DNA of 64,000 nucleotides, from contig NC_068341.1 of NCBI RefSeq assembly GCF_014633365.1, positions 25,588,339-25,652,338 of the forward strand, in the 5' to 3' direction. Both the position numbers and the translations under genes were made by a program. Origin of the DNA: Diospyros lotus (Eukaryota; Streptophyta; Magnoliopsida; Ericales; Ebenaceae). The notes under the pieces are model-generated. The model was not told where the DNA came from and did no database searches. It was given only the letters and a program-made list of their open reading frames with translations. Positions 42,421 through 54,945 of this stretch are shown here, piece by piece (within the stretch, counting starts at the first letter, position 1; each line of letters starts with the position of its first letter).

Positions 42421-43574
42421 GCATCCTCTTGCACCACAAGTGGATGATAATCAATAATATGCCCGGGATCTGCCACATACTTGCGAAGCATAGAAACATG
42501 AAAGACATCATGTACGTGGGCTAACTGAGGGGTTAAGGCTAACCGGTAAGTCAACGGTCCGACTCGCTCAAATATCTCAAACGGTCCCACATAACGAGGA
42601 CTCAACTTGCCAAATACTCCAAAGCGTCGAACACCCCTCATCGGCATAACCCGAAGAAAAACGTGATCACCCACATCAAACTTCAAATCCCAGCGTCGTT
42701 TGTCTGCGTAACTCTTCTGACGGTCTCGAGCTGCCTTCATCCTAGCCCGAATCAACTGGATCTTCTCTAATGTCTGCTCTACCAACTCCAGTCCAAGCAA
42801 TGCTCGTTCCCCAATCTCAGTTCAACAAAGCGGTGATCTACATGGTCACCCATACAATGCCTCAAATGGTGCCATCCTAATGCTGGCTTGGAAGCTATTA
42901 TTGTAGGCAAACTCCACTAGCGACAAATGATCATCCCAGCTCCCATAGAAATCCAGTACACAGGCGCGGAGCATATCTTCCAAAGTCCGTATGGTTCGCT
43001 CCGACTGCCCGTCAGTCTGAGGGTGGAAGGCTGTACTGAAAGTCAACTGGGTCCCCATAGCACTCTGTAACGCCTCCTAAAATCGTGAGGTAAATCGAGG
43101 ATCCCTGTCTGATGCAATGCTAGCTGGGACTCCGTGCAGTCTCACCACCTTATCAATGTATAATGTGGCCAGTCGATGAATAGGATAGGTCTTCTTGACA
43201 GGTAGGAAGTGCGCTGATTTAGTCAACCGGTCGATAATCACCCATATCGAATCCTACCCCCTGCTAGATCGCGGCAATCCCGAGACAAAATCCATAGCTA
43301 TGCGCTCCCATTTCCACTCCGGCACAAATAAAGGTCGTAACAATCTCGTGGGTCTCTGGTGCTCAGCCTTAACTTGCTGGCACACTAAACATCGCGATAC
43401 AAACTCTGCTACGCTTCTCTTCATGCCGCTCCACCAATATTGACGCCGTAAGCCCTGATACATCTTCGTCGCTCTAGGGTGGATAGTATAAGGAGAATGA
43501 TGAGCTTCCTCTAAGATCCTCTGCCTGATATCACTGTCACTCAGCACACAAATCCGCCCACGGAACAATAGCAA
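42421..43574 (-). pseudogene. pol: Chromovirus integrase
   Basis: Integrase domains in order on the minus strand. HHCC zinc-binding part (43254-43574): HHSPYTIHP... CLVCQQVK. Catalytic core: [10 protein letters not shown] and a SDRDPRFTS motif (43080-43250), then [17 protein letters not shown] with the catalytic Glu (42990-43050). C-terminal GPY/F-type part (42421-42800): GDHVFLRV, KLSPRYVGPFEI, YRLALTP, FHVSMLRKYV. All in one frame, with in-frame stops at about 43250, 43075, 42840 and 42815 that look like single transitions of Trp/Arg-type codons. Cut at 42421 by the nested element; the chromodomain tail is at 33669-33834. Confidence 0.92.
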
Positions 43575-45479
43575 GCCATCGTCCCTCTAGCTGTACCCCA
43601 ATGGACCAAATCTCTCTATATCAGCCATGATCCCGCCAAGCTCCACATCCTATCGCTGTCGATCGCGAATTTGATCCTCAAGATCCGAATGGATACTCAT
43701 GGCAGCACAATAGAGTGTAGGATTATCTGATGCCACTGAGATAGTAAGATCACTCATCTGCTCCAATAAGAACCACTCCTGCACCATCATAGCTGTAACT
43801 GATGCTCCACGACGACTCAATGCATCTGCAACCACATTAGCTTTACCTGGATGATAGAGGATCTCGCAATCATAATCTTTAAGCAACTCTAACCAACGGC
43901 GTTGTCTCATATTAAGTTCCCTCTGTGAAAAGAGGTACTTGAGGCTCTTGTGATCCGTGTAAATCTGGACTCTCTCACCATAAAGATAATGCCTCCAAAT
44001 CTTCAAGGCAAATACTACGGCCGCCAACTCCAGATCATGTGTAGGGTAGTTCTCTTCGTGCCTCTTCAACTGTCTGGATGCATAAGCATTTACTCGGCCG
44101 TCCTGCATCAAAACACATCCCAACCCTGCATACGAGGCATCACTATATACAGTAAATAACTCACCACACCTGGGTATCGTCAGTACTGGCGTCGAAGTCA
44201 AACGCCGCTTCAACTCCTGGAAAGATCTCTCACAAGAGTCGTCCCAAATAAATCTGACGCCTTTCCTCATCAACTTCGTCATGGGTGATGCAAGCCGTGC
44301 AAAGCCTTTTATGAATCGTCGATAATATCCGGCAAGGCCAAGAAAACTCCAAATCTCTGTCACTGTCATCGGTCTCGGCCAATCCATCACGGTTCTAGTC
44401 TTTTCTGGGTCTACTGAGATACCCTCACCTGAGACCACGTGTCCTAAGAATACCACTCGGGTCTGTCAAAACTCACATTTCGAAAACTTGGCATAGAACT
44501 GCTCATCTCTGAGCTTCTACAAAACCACGCTCAGATGTGCCTCGTGTATCTCAGGGCTCGGTGAGTAAATTAGGATGTCGTCAATGAAAACTATGACAAA
44601 AGAATCCAAATATTCCTTAAACACCCTATTCATCAAATCCATAAATACTGCAGGTGCATTGATCAACCCAAATGGCATGACCACAAACTCATAATGGCCA
44701 TAACGTGTACGAAATGCGGTCTTCACAATATCCTCATCTCTGACCCGCACCTGATGATAACCTGACCGCAAATCTATCTTGGAAAACACCGATGCACCAC
44801 GCAATTGATCCAGTAAATCATCCACACGGGGTAAGGGGTACTTATTCTTAATTGTTACCTGATTAAGCTGTTGGTAGTCTATGCACAGCCACATAGACCC
44901 GTCTTTCTTACGCACAAATAATACTGGAGCCCCCCATAGCGATGTGCTCGGTCGAATAAACCCCTTCTCCAAAAGATCTTGCAACTGCACCTCAAGTTCT
45001 TTCAATTCATTAGCAGCCATATGGTAAGGAGTCTTGGAAATAGGCTGCGTACCTGGCAATAGATCGACTGCAAAATCAATCTCCCGGTGCGGTGGTAGTC
45101 CAGGCAACTCATCTGGGAACACATCTGGAAAGTCTCGCACCACAGGATAGGCAGCCAACTCCTTCTTCTCCCCAGCTATCATGGTCACAAATGCAAAATA
45201 GGCTTCACACCCACGTCGTATAAGCCTCTCAGCGTGCATAATCGATATCATCGGCGTAATCACCACTGGCTTCACACCCCAGTATGTAACAACTGGTCTC
45301 TCCGGGTGCTCAAATGAAATCACCTTAAGACGACATTCAACTCGAGCATAGTGCCGTGAGAGCCAATCCATACCCAATAGTAAATCAAAATCCTGGATCG
45401 CCAAAACAATAAGATCTCCCCAAAATACCTGGTCATGAATCCCTATCTCGCAATCCCTAACCATCTCACTCCCCAACAA
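43575..45479 (-). pseudogene. pol: Chromovirus protease C-terminal part, reverse transcriptase and RNase H
   Basis: Same frame as the integrase. Residues of 44517-45479: the end of the aspartic protease ([16 protein letters not shown]), then RT with [35 protein letters not shown] (catalytic Asp), [11 protein letters not shown] and the FIDDILIYS active site. 43650-44456: RT thumb/connection ([19 protein letters not shown]) and RNase H with [35 protein letters not shown] and [12 protein letters not shown], all RNase H acidic residues in place. Two stops between the ORFs (44457-44516) and one more near 43620. RT active site intact, but the gene as a whole is dead. Confidence 0.93.
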
Positions 45480-46909
45480 TACCGTCCCTCGCGGTGTCGA
45501 AATAGATAAATCATATGGTAGGGGTTACACGGGATCGGGATCTTATGCAACAAATGGGGTGCTATAAAAGAATGGATAGAACCTGTATCAAATTAAGCAC
45601 GTACATCGTGACTATGGAGAGAAAGTATACCTTGTACCGTGTCACTGCCCTCAGCTGCCTCTGCGGCTGTCACCACAAACGCCTTCCCCTGCATCTGTAC
45701 CCTCTCTGTGGGCCCTGAGCGCTGTGCTGCTAGTAGGGGTAGTGGTGCTCCTGGACCTTGTGCCCTAGGTGTAAACTGTCTCTGAGCTGGTCTGGGTCCC
45801 ACACCTCCCATCCGTATCCCTCCAATCTGTCCTGGCTGGGTACATACATTCGCTCGATGGCCCCTCTGTCCACAGTGAAAGCAAATGACATCCTGCCCTG
45901 TGGCCGGTGTAGCCGGTCTGGGCCCCTGTGGACAGTCCCTCTTCAAATGTCCCAATTGACCACAGCGATAACACACGTCCCGACGTACATCCCGGCACTG
46001 CCCCTGGTGCCTCTGCCCGCACTGCCGGCACTGTGGAAGCCCAAAACTCTTACTGCCCGCATCCCACTTTCTCTTCTTACTGCTGCTCCTTGCACTCTTC
46101 ATGACTGACTGATCTAATCGTGCCTCCAATCGGTGCCACTCCACTGCGTGGGCTCGCTATACAGCAGTAGGAAAGTCGGGTGCCTCGATACCAGCCATGG
46201 CGTGACGAATCTCTGGTCGTAGCCCCCTCTAAAACTTGCTGACTCTGCGAGACTCAAGGGTCACTAACTCTGGAGCATATCGAGATAACGCCACAAAGTT
46301 AGTCTCGTACTGTGTGACTATCTTGCTCCCCTGTTGTAAGTCAACAAACTCAAACACCTTCTGCTCTCTGACCCAAGCCAGTACATAAGTCTCATTAAAC
46401 GCCGCAACAAACTGTGCCCATGTCGGGTCCCCATCACCATATCGCTGTCTGGTGGTCTCCCACCATCGCTCGGCGTCTCCTCGTAACAAGAAGGTCCCCA
46501 GTCGAACTCTATGGGCCTCTGCACAGCCTATAGATCGCAAATGCTTCTCCATATCCAGTAGCCAATCCTCGGCCACTGTCGTGTCGGCGCCTCCACTAAA
46601 CTCTGGTGGTCGTAGGGCCATAAAGTCTTTAAGTAATGCGGCACCAGAATTGTCCCTTGCTCTCGGCGTACCTGAATGTGACGCTTGGGCCGTAGCGGTC
46701 CTACCATCATGACTGCGCTCCTGACGTAACTGAGATGCTGCCAGTACGTCCACAACTCGTAGAAGACCTACCAATGTCTCATGCATGTCCGGAGGCCCTG
46801 GCTGTCTCTCATCTCCTGTATCCGTCGCCTGTACCTCAGGAGTAGGAACAAGATGCCCTCTACCTCGCATCAGCGGTCTACCACGACCTCGTCCACTGCG
46901 TGCGTCCAT
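45480..46909 (-). pseudogene. gag: Chromovirus gag with zinc knuckles, and protease start
   Basis: Start chosen at ATG 46909 (MDARSGRGRGRP), the first Met with a family-type basic start; an in-frame Met lies 17 codons earlier. Capsid part: LRPPEFSGG, EDWLLDMEKHL, WWETTRQRYGDGDPTWAQF. Nucleocapsid: CYRCGQLGHLKRDC and CFHCGQRGHRANVC, two CCHC-type knuckles, plus a preceding CRQCGQRHQGQC. After a stop the protease motif FDTGSIHSFI follows (about 45550-45590) with its DTG intact. Frame changes once near 45510, joining to the pol frame. Two other stops lie at 46145-46228. The original was probably one gag-pol frame, as in Tekay-type chromoviruses. Confidence 0.92.
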
Positions 46910-47030
46910 GAGTCCTACATAACCAAAATTAATTAGAAAGCATTTCGAAATTAAGGACACGACTTAACACTCTAACTCAACCTAACAGCCTTGATGTACA
47001 GTTACTTGTCCCCCAAATTGACTCAATGAT

Positions 47031-47042
47031 GCTCTGATACCA
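47031..47042 (-). other. Primer binding site of the chromovirus, tRNA-iMet type
   Basis: Reverse complement of plus-strand GCTCTGATACCA is TGGTATCAGAGC, four bases inside the 5' LTR boundary. Confidence 0.92.
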
Positions 47043-47046
47043 ACAT

Positions 47047-49255
47047 TGTAAGCACCCCCGCCCGGATATCCCAACCGCCCGATCTATCCGAACGGAAGCG
47101 CTTACAAAAGGGAAAGAAAAATAAACACAAGACAAAAATACCCTGGCATGCATACATACGAAAAACACAACAGTGGAAACAAAACAATTCACATGCACGC
47201 CCACAAGCACCCTGTTGGAACAGCAGTTAAGGAGTATATAAAAATATACAGACACCTGTGCCAACAAATAAAAGATACAAGAAACAACCGGGAACAGTAA
47301 AAAATGAGAGTCAGAACTCCTAACAAAACATCAGAGAAAACGGGGGCAGCTAACTATACACCCTACCGACACGGCTGGCTGCTAGGGGGCGCGGTCCTAG
47401 CCCTCGACTTTTGCTTTACCCTTACCTGGAATGATGGAAAGCAAGGTGAGTCGCAAGACTCAGCAAGTTTATATGAAAAGGAAAGTTGTAAACGAAATAG
47501 AAGAGGAGACCACCCCAAATATAAACCCACATGTACACACAAGCCATGTGACGCAACAACGCAACAGTGCACCATAATAAAACACATAACGGTCCTTGGG
47601 GCCCGCATAAAACACCTGGCACCCAAGTCCTCTACCAACCTACCGCTGCCCTGAAAGGCAACAAGGATCCCCAACAAACCTGTGCGCACTGTCCCGCGTC
47701 GGTACTCCCGTCACCCGTATCCCTGCCTGTACTCCCGACAGCCGAGCCATAGGCTCCCTCGGAACGGTACTCCCGTCCGAGAACTAATAACTACCAGTAA
47801 CCATGCAATGCATATAAAATGCAAGGCGTAATGAGCATCAACGTGATACAAGGCGCCCATACATCCAGGCATCAGGCCATGCTCCGCCCACGTAGTAAAC
47901 CACATGCGATGCATATGCCCGTGCTGGATGCAACCTGACCAAGCTAGAATGTCCGTGATCAAGCATAACCAAATCATGATAATCCCATCATCCAGCCCAT
48001 ACCCATGTGCATACCAAACCATGCAACAAGAATAAAATATAATCCAGCATGCTATAATCACATAACGGTAGAGTTAGTCAGCAGTGCCTGACACCGATCA
48101 GCGGTCAGTGACTAGGAGAGATCATCTGACGGCCTAAGATAGACCGTACAACAGTCACACCGTCACCGAACAGCTAACCCTTGCCCCCACTGCCCAACCG
48201 CTCTAGCCAATAAATAACCGAAAATCCAATAATGATACCCGATAGCTAAGAACCTAGCCCCAGGTGAGTACGACATCATTCCCATAGGCTTGGGGGTGAT
48301 ACAAACCCCCGTAGGCAACCAACGAATAATACCCTCGAAACCAAGTTAATAAATTAAATTATTAAACACACCATTTAAATTCCATAATTTATTAACAGTC
48401 GAAATCAATGAAGGGAGGTCAAATAAATTGACATCGAAAGAATCGACAATGAGGGTATAAAGAACTTACCTTTCCGAAGATAGCCTTAGGCTCGATTTGA
48501 CCAAACGCGGTCAAAGCTATACAAACTGCAATAATCTAATTATTGACAAAATTAATAAAATTGGACCCTAAATAAAATTTCAACTGTAGAGAATATTAAT
48601 TACTAATTGCTCTACATACCTGGATAATTAAATCAGGGATTAAACAGAGTTTAATCCGATTTTTGAAGCATCAAATTTCTCAAATTTCCCTCGCGAGCTG
48701 CTGTTCTTTTCTGTAAATCTCTTACTGTTCAATTTCACCAAAATCACGCCCGAAATTGGGCAAAAATTCGGCCTTAAATTGGTCAAAAAGAGTGGCCAGC
48801 ACTCGGCCACGTGGCAGCGCTGGGGCGGCCACCGCCTTCAGCCCAAAACGACGTCGTTTTGATGTCTAGGGGCTGAATTATATATGCCAAAATTCCCCCC
48901 CTCGCGCGCGCCCGCACGCTCACCTTAACCTATATGCGCAGCCATTTAATTTAAAGGGATTCTTGATCCCTTTTCCGAAATCGCACTAGCCTCCCTCCAA
49001 ATTCCATAAATTACACTAACACCCACTTAATTAATTACATTAACACCCGAAATTTCTGAAAATCCCACAATTGAATTTATTTAAATTTTTCTCTAATTCT
49101 AGAAATTACTAAATAACAAAATTAATTATCTTAATTTCCTATTTCCTTAAACTCACAAAATTTAATTTTATTTAATCACAACCAATTATTTTTACCATTT
49201 CCTTTAATTTAAATTACCCCAAAATTAAATTAATTTGTCATTTACGGGCGTTACA
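47047..49255 (-). repeat. 5' LTR of the chromovirus
   Basis: 2209 bp, TGTAAGCACCCC...GGGCGTTACA. Differs from the 3' LTR by scattered substitutions (a few per cent by eye, densest in the first 400 bases) and a 23-24 base segment at about 47778-47801 absent from the left copy. Palindrome AAAACGACGTCGTTTT at 48845-48860. Confidence 0.93.
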
Positions 49256-49260
49256 TTATT

Positions 49261-49443
49261 ATTATATGATTTATATGAACACTATGTTATAGACCAAATT
49301 TATATTTTTTTATATTTTTATATTTTTTTATGTGGTCACTCAAATTTTTATTATTTTAATTATATTTTTATACCTATTTTTTCAATTCAATTTAATTTTT
49401 ATATTTTGACATTTTTTATTTGACTAATATAATTGTATAACAA
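49261..49443. other. AT-rich spacer
   Basis: Continuation of the sequence at 31129-31434. No feature seen. Confidence 0.6.
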
Positions 49444-50694
49444 TGACACCAAAACCCAAGAGAATGGTGAATTGGATTATTTAAAAAATTTGTTTGAAAA
49501 TTTGAATTTATTTTTATGAAAAATAAGATTTTAATACAAGTGAGAATTATTAAAATGCTTAAAAATAAATGAAATAATGAACACGATCAAAAAAGGGGCA
49601 CAACGATATATAGTGATTCGACTTAAATCAAGCCTAATCCACTCTCTTACCTCATCACTAAAAAATTTAAAAATAATTCACTATATTCCTTCTATCACTC
49701 TGAATAGGCCCTCTAGCAATAAAGTAGGAATATACAACCTCTTACTTAGATGAGTAAATCCTCTAACAACAAGCTAGGTATTGCAATGTCTTGCTTCAAT
49801 AAGCAAATTATATAACACAACAAACTAGGAAATGTACAAATATGATACAAGATAAGAGAGAGTCTAAGAGTTAGCACTCTTAGTTACAAATTCTCTCAAT
49901 AAAGAAACAAGACTTGAAAGTAGAATTACAAAGATGAAAGTAAAGCCTTGGAGAGAAATAAATTCAACAATAAAGCACAAAAACGAATGAATACTTGGGA
50001 GCTTGCAACGTAATCTCTTGGGTGGTTGAAGCATCTATTTGACCTCTATTTATAGAGTTTGGTGATTCATTTGAAAAATATTGTCGTTAGTAGTGGAATG
50101 AGCCATTCGAAATAGTGGAAAAACTACCTGTTAGAGATGTCAGACAAAAGAAACTGTTGATAGACGAAATGAGTTAGTTGACAGATATAAGAAAAATTCA
50201 AAGGTTAGTCAATAGATGTTCTACTATATGTAAACATATGCAAGTGAGATTTTTACAAGCATTATGTTTGTTGATAGATGCCCTCTCATTTGTCGACAGA
50301 TGTATGTTAAATTTCAAACATGCATTCTGTGAGTCAATAGATCCAAGGAGGTTAATCAACTAATTAAGGCAAAACTTCAACAGATCAAAAACTATAATTC
50401 TGTCTAACCACAAATTACTTGAAGATAGTTGACATATCAAGAGAAATTTTTAATATAGTCAACAAATGATTGATTTTGTTTTAAGAAAAATCTTTCATAT
50501 TTCTTCTAAGAGGTTTGTTTGAGAAATGTTTCACTTTCTTTTTTCAATCTCCTCATGATGTTCATTCATGCTTTGAATGTTCATTTTATCAATTGAAATT
50601 GATTTTTATTTGAGAGTTATGAACTTGAATATTTGAGAAAAACTTACTTAGAACTTTTCATCATCAAAACCTTAATCACAAGGGTAAAATATCA
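49444..50694 (-). mobile_element. Sirevirus-like LTR, 1.25 kb, no matching TSD
   Basis: TGACACCAAAACCC...GGGTAAAATATCA has the same ends as the solo LTR at 26295-29096 and shares the GTGATTCGAC and 'AAGCCTAATCCACT' phrases. TATA box (minus) at 50047-50054, with a weak GTCGACAGAT array at 50150-50460. The flanks AACAA and ATGAT do not match, so it may be a recombination product between two elements, or the flanks have decayed. Confidence 0.65.
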
Positions 50695-50856
50695 ATGATA
50701 ACTTAAACTTTTCGTTTTTTCGATTACACTTTTTTAGTTAATTCAACTCCTATGTTTTAACATGTAAAAAAAATAAATTAAATTAATTCATCTCACTTTA
50801 TCTTTTTTTTACACTTTAAAGTATAAGAATTAAATTAATTTAAAAATATAGAGTGA
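50695..50856. other. Short AT-rich spacer
   Basis: 162 bases of T/A-rich sequence between two LTRs; nothing recognised. Confidence 0.5.
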
Positions 50857-51408
50857 TGATGCGGTAGCCAATCACCTCCCTCTGCCTCAACCTGAGTACC
50901 TGCAATGGAGTCGGGGACTTGTTCCCCTGGTATCCCTTCAACGTTTAAGTCAGATTATCGGAATATCTTTAACACAAAAGAGTGCGATTTTAGAGTAGAG
51001 AGAGAGAGAGAAAAAAAAAATATTCGATCCCTTACCCGTTGCTGGTCCTCTCCCTTTTATCCTCCTTCTAAAGTAAGGATCCTCTTTCAAATTATTGGGA
51101 TCCTTATCTTGCTCTTCGCAGAGCTGGGATCCTACCGGTATGGATTCCATAATTGCCTCTGAGGAGTTCAAGGTAGTTTCCATTTCCATGATCCTCGGTG
51201 GGATGATTGATCCCGAGGAATCAAGAGAATCCTCGTCGACTAACAAGCTAGCTAGTGTGGTGATATGCATCTGCCACATGTCTCCTCCAGACTCGGGTAA
51301 GATGACGTCAACAGAGTATCTCATCAGTGGGCATGGGGTACTGCTGCCAATGGCCATATTTCTAGGGTATTGGAGTAATTATGAACCTGATGGTGTTTTC
51401 CCTTATCA
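50857..51408 (-). repeat. 3' LTR of the Tat element
   Basis: The right end TTATCA is fixed by the adjoining polypurine tract. The left end is set at TGATGCGG (50857) to give TGAT...ATCA ends; 50854 is also possible. About 0.55 kb. A TATA-like GATAAAAGGGAG on the minus strand lies near 51050-51062. Confidence 0.65.
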
Positions 51409-51424
51409 CTTGCCCCCCACTCCT
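51409..51424 (-). other. Polypurine tract of the Tat element
   Basis: Plus-strand CTTGCCCCCCACTCCT, i.e. AGGAGTGGGGGGCAAG on the coding strand, right before the LTR. Confidence 0.82.
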
Positions 51425-51825
51425 CGAGCCCCTTAGCTTAAGCAGAGCTAAGGGGCTCTAGGAGTGTTGAAGTCCCCGAAGGTTCTTGCTATCATTTGCC
51501 CCGAGGGTCAGGATCTACTGAGTCCTAAGAATGGTGGTATTCCTTCTTCCTGCGCGTGTCTGTAGGGCACGGTTTTCGATTTCTTCCCATGTCCACGCCT
51601 GTTCCCCAGACGCTATCCAAACCTTTCATATCTCAAGCTGCGTACTTTCTGGGCAATTAATGCTCATCATTTCCTGCCCTTTGGTTTCCTACCATCAAGG
51701 TTTTAATAAGCGACCCCTATCCTTCTATTCTCTTCTTCTCCCGATCTCTTTCTGCTTAGCTAGTTGTCTTGTTAGCGCATATTCCTTTCTTCTGCATCTC
51801 CTTGCCTTCTCCTCGGTTTTCTGTG
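51425..51825. other. Tat 3' non-coding region, upstream of the antisense ORF
   Basis: Contains a strong inverted repeat: CGAGCCCCTTAGCTTA / TAAGCAGAGCTAAGGGGCTC (51424-51461), able to form a long hairpin. The rest would be the 5' leader/promoter of the antisense ORF; no clear TATA box. Confidence 0.55.
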
Positions 51826-52528
51826 ATGGCGATTACTGGTTCCAGAAGGCTTAACTCGGCCGGTGTGGAGCTCGTTAAGTGGGAGAATCACCTTGCCGCT
51901 TCCATTCCCTTCCAATGGATGAGTGCCAACAGTTTCAAGAGAAATACGTGATTCCCGATGAGTGGGAGGTCGAGTTCTACACCAATCTCCTAGCATGCCA
52001 TCCCGTCGTCGGCCGCCTCTATATCTACAAGTTCGCCTTCGACCAAGGTTTCCGCTTGCCCCCCCGAGAGAGGGTTATGTTGCTTCTACAACATCTCACC
52101 ATCGTTTTAGCCCAGCTATCCCTTTCGGGTAGAGGTACCTAATGGGGTTTATTATCATCTGCTATTTTGGTAAGATAGAGCATTCGGAAGATCTTTTCGA
52201 CTTCTTCTTCACCACCAACTGCGACCCGGGGGCTGGATTTCAATCTCACCCAGGATAGTAAGAGAGGGCAGTATCATCGCGACCAAGGAGCATCCCGAAC
52301 TAGAAATCAAGGCCTCGACACTCATGCAATCTGGAGGGTCGAAAGACTCAGACGACTAGAAGGAGTGCTTTGTCTTCGTCCGCCCTAGACCATCCAGTTC
52401 TTCATAGGAGATTTAGTCCATGTGCAATGGGTGGACTCTGGACACCGAGCACAAACGTCCGAGTGTCGAAGACATTAAAGAAACAACCGATAAGCTCATG
52501 AAGATGAGTCGGAACTGGGAAGAGGGAT
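51826..52528 (+). pseudogene. Antisense accessory ORF of the Tat element, first exon
   Basis: Opposite in strand to gag-pol. Begins ATG at 51826 (MAITGSRRLNSAGVELVKWE) and shifts frame near 51940 into KYVIPDEWEVEFY, PVVGRLYIYKFAFDQGFRLPP (seen in 51879-52142), LLQHLTIVLAQLS. The 'IP..W ... YK..F..GFRLPP' pattern is that of the gag-like or 'putative plant transposon' proteins encoded by antisense ORFs of Tat elements. Frameshifts and stops follow; cut by a solo LTR at 52529. Confidence 0.65.
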
Positions 52529-53910
52529 TGTGACACCCATAACTTACTTACATGCTTAATGATAATAATATTCATATAAAAATGTCCGGAGCTTAAAACC
52601 AAAATCATACTTCCTTTAAATCAAATAAAATTCCAAGACATGCTTTATAGCATACATATAGGAAAAGATTAGAGTTCAACCCTAAAAACATTGTTTTCAA
52701 AAGGAAACTAAACTTAAGTTCTTGAAAATCCTTTTTAAACAAGCCACCACGCTCCACGTCCATGTCCTGGTCTCCTCATTCATGCTCACCTAGGGAAGGG
52801 GGAAACATAAGGGGGGTGAGATTATGCAAATCTCAGTAAGTACAAGAGAACCATCATATGTATTTAAACAAGTCATGACATAACATAACATATCGTATAG
52901 AGACACGAGAGGTTCCACCAACTTGCAGGGGTAAGAACCCTCGTGCGTAGCGTTACCGAGCTCCGGTCCCGAAACTTGCGTGAACATAACATAACATGAG
53001 GGACCACATAACATAGTTCATAGTCATGCTTAAACATCATAAATAGTTCATAATGTACTTACCTTAACTTGGTTTGATGAGATTTGAATGCTGAAGGCTT
53101 CACCTTTACAAAAAGCTCGAAGCACTCCCGTTTAGCATGAATTTATCCTAACTTAGAATGAGGAAACTCTTGGCCATGAGCCCTATTTATAGGCTTGGAA
53201 ACTTGGTCACCAAGTAAGTCACAATCATTTCAAATCTTTTCTAAATCTTTCAAGATATTCCAATCATTTCAAATCTTCTAAAATATTCTCTAATCATTCC
53301 ATATCTTCTAAGATATTCTGCAATCATTCTTATCAAATCTTATCCAAATAAGATCTTATCAAATCTTATCAATCAAATCTTATCCTTAAAGTCATCATGA
53401 GGCTTAATCTTTATCTCTAAAGTCATCATGAATACTTATCTTATCTCTAAAGTCATCATGAGCCTTCATCTTATCTCTAATATCATCATGAGTCTTCATC
53501 CTTATCTCTAATATCATCATGAGGCTTCATCCTTATCTCTAAAATAATTTATAAGGCTTTTCTTGAATCTCCCAAATGCCCTTAGGAAAAATATTTCAAG
53601 AATTACACTTTGGCCCAAACTTTTCAGGTAATTGCACTTAGACCCTTTTCAACTTGGTCCCTAGGCCAATTTTTTATTGCATTTTAGTCCCCGAAGAAAG
53701 GACTAATTACGCTAATACCCCTGGTTTTTAGGTAAATTACACTTTTACCCGAACCTCAATATTTACGATTTTGCCACTGGCTCAAAAACTGAACCTTTGT
53801 CTTAAGGCTTCTATAATCCCTTGAAAGGACATATTTCCTCAAGTATTAGAAGCTAAAATAAAATCCCAAGTATTACATTATATTTTAGTTTAAAAATCTT
53901 GGGCGTTACA
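52529..53910 (-). mobile_element. Solo LTR, 1.38 kb, TSD GGGAT
   Basis: TGTGACACCC...TTGGGCGTTACA with GGGAT at 52524-52528 and 53911-53915. Minus-strand TATA box TATAAATAGGG at 53182-53192. A series of related segments (TCATCATGAG.CTT.ATC.TTATCTCTAA, repeated about five times at 53390-53550) lies upstream of it in U3. Family related to, but shorter than, the chromovirus-type LTRs. Confidence 0.9.
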
Positions 53911-53915
53911 GGGAT

Positions 53916-54945
53916 GGCTCTCCAATCCGATGCTCACCAAAGAGGGCTTAGATGGTGAAGCCTATAAGCCCTAGCCTTCGCCTTTCTTCTATCTTCTTCA
54001 CCTTTTTTTTTACCAGACATTGATTTTCGTTATTCTTTGTGAACAGTTGAAAATCTTTGGGAGATAACTTATTCTCCTATCACCGAGGGGATGGTCTTGG
54101 ACTTCCCCGAGACCAAGGGTCCTTCGGCCCCTGCCAAAACTAGGAAAACATCTAAAAAGGCCTCCAAGCCTTCTCAAAGCAAAGGGCTCTCAACCCCGTA
54201 TGAGAAAGCTCTGAAGAGCGCTAAAAATAAGGGACCTTCGGTTTCCACCCGATCCAAGAGAATAGCGGAGGGGGATCTTCAGACCTTTTAAGAGGCTGCC
54301 AAGGACAACACTGAGGTGCCTTCGAAGAGCCCTTCGGTGGGATCCTAAGCCCCAAGGAATAAGAGGGACTCCCGACCTACTCAACCACCAACAGTTACAC
54401 TTGGCTCCTTGCGAGATCAATCGAAGGGTGATGGTGAAACTATTACCCAAGCACTAGAGATGGCTAGAGTAGGGGCTTAAGGAAATCAACTAGCTGCAAG
54501 TATGGAGTCAACCATAACGCATCTCGCCATCCCAACCTCTTCTATTTTTTGGCGCATACTAACATCCCTATCACCAGAGGATCACCCGGAATTATCAAGG
54601 AAAGCTTTACTGGAGGAGACTTCAGTGCTGTCTCCTAAAGAAATTTTGGCCAGGAGAGCAAAGCGTCGAAGGGTCGAAGGTGCCCCTGCCTCCTCAACGG
54701 TTGGAATGAACGATGACCCCCAAGCGTTCGAAACCCCTAGCAATCCTCTGATGGCTCCAGCCTCTTCTGTGGCTGGAATAAACAACGGCCCTCAAGCGAC
54801 CAAAGCTTCTTCAAATACTTTGACTGCTCCAGCCTCCTCTTCAACTCTCGCTCCTGAGCCAGCTATAGATCCTTTGGACTTAACTGCTCCTATACCTCCG
54901 CTAACCCCTGGTGAGACGGACTACTATGCTGAGACCTTGAAGCTA
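53916..54945 (+). pseudogene. Antisense accessory ORF of the Tat element, middle part
   Basis: Resumes after the solo LTR. An intron acceptor (TTTGTGAACAG, ends 54046) precedes a single frame running from 54047 to 54945: VENLWEITYSPITEG, then a Lys/Ser/Pro-rich low-complexity part with basic clusters (KTSKKASKPSQSKG), then LARRAKRRRVEG and Ala/Pro/Ser-rich spacers, ending DYYAETLKL. Three in-frame stops (about 54289, 54346, 54478). A disordered, basic, possibly nuclear linker; the function of these ORFs is not known. Confidence 0.6.

Larger units (their letters stand above)
31435..49255 (-). mobile_element. Ty3-gypsy chromovirus (Tekay/Del-like), TSD TTATT, with a nested element
   Basis: LTRs at 31435-33620 (3') and 47047-49255 (5') bracket gag, protease, RT, RNase H, integrase and a chromodomain-like C-terminus on the minus strand. 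TTATT flanks it at 31430-31434 and 49256-49260. iMet priming site at 47031-47042; polypurine tract at 33621-33636. About 9.2 kb once the nested 33835-42415 element is discounted. The coding region is a single long frame broken by one frameshift near 45510 and by about ten in-frame stops, several of them transitions of Trp, Gln or Arg codons as expected for methylated, silenced DNA. Clade assignment is from gene order, LTR type and C-terminal domain, and is inference. Confidence 0.93.
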
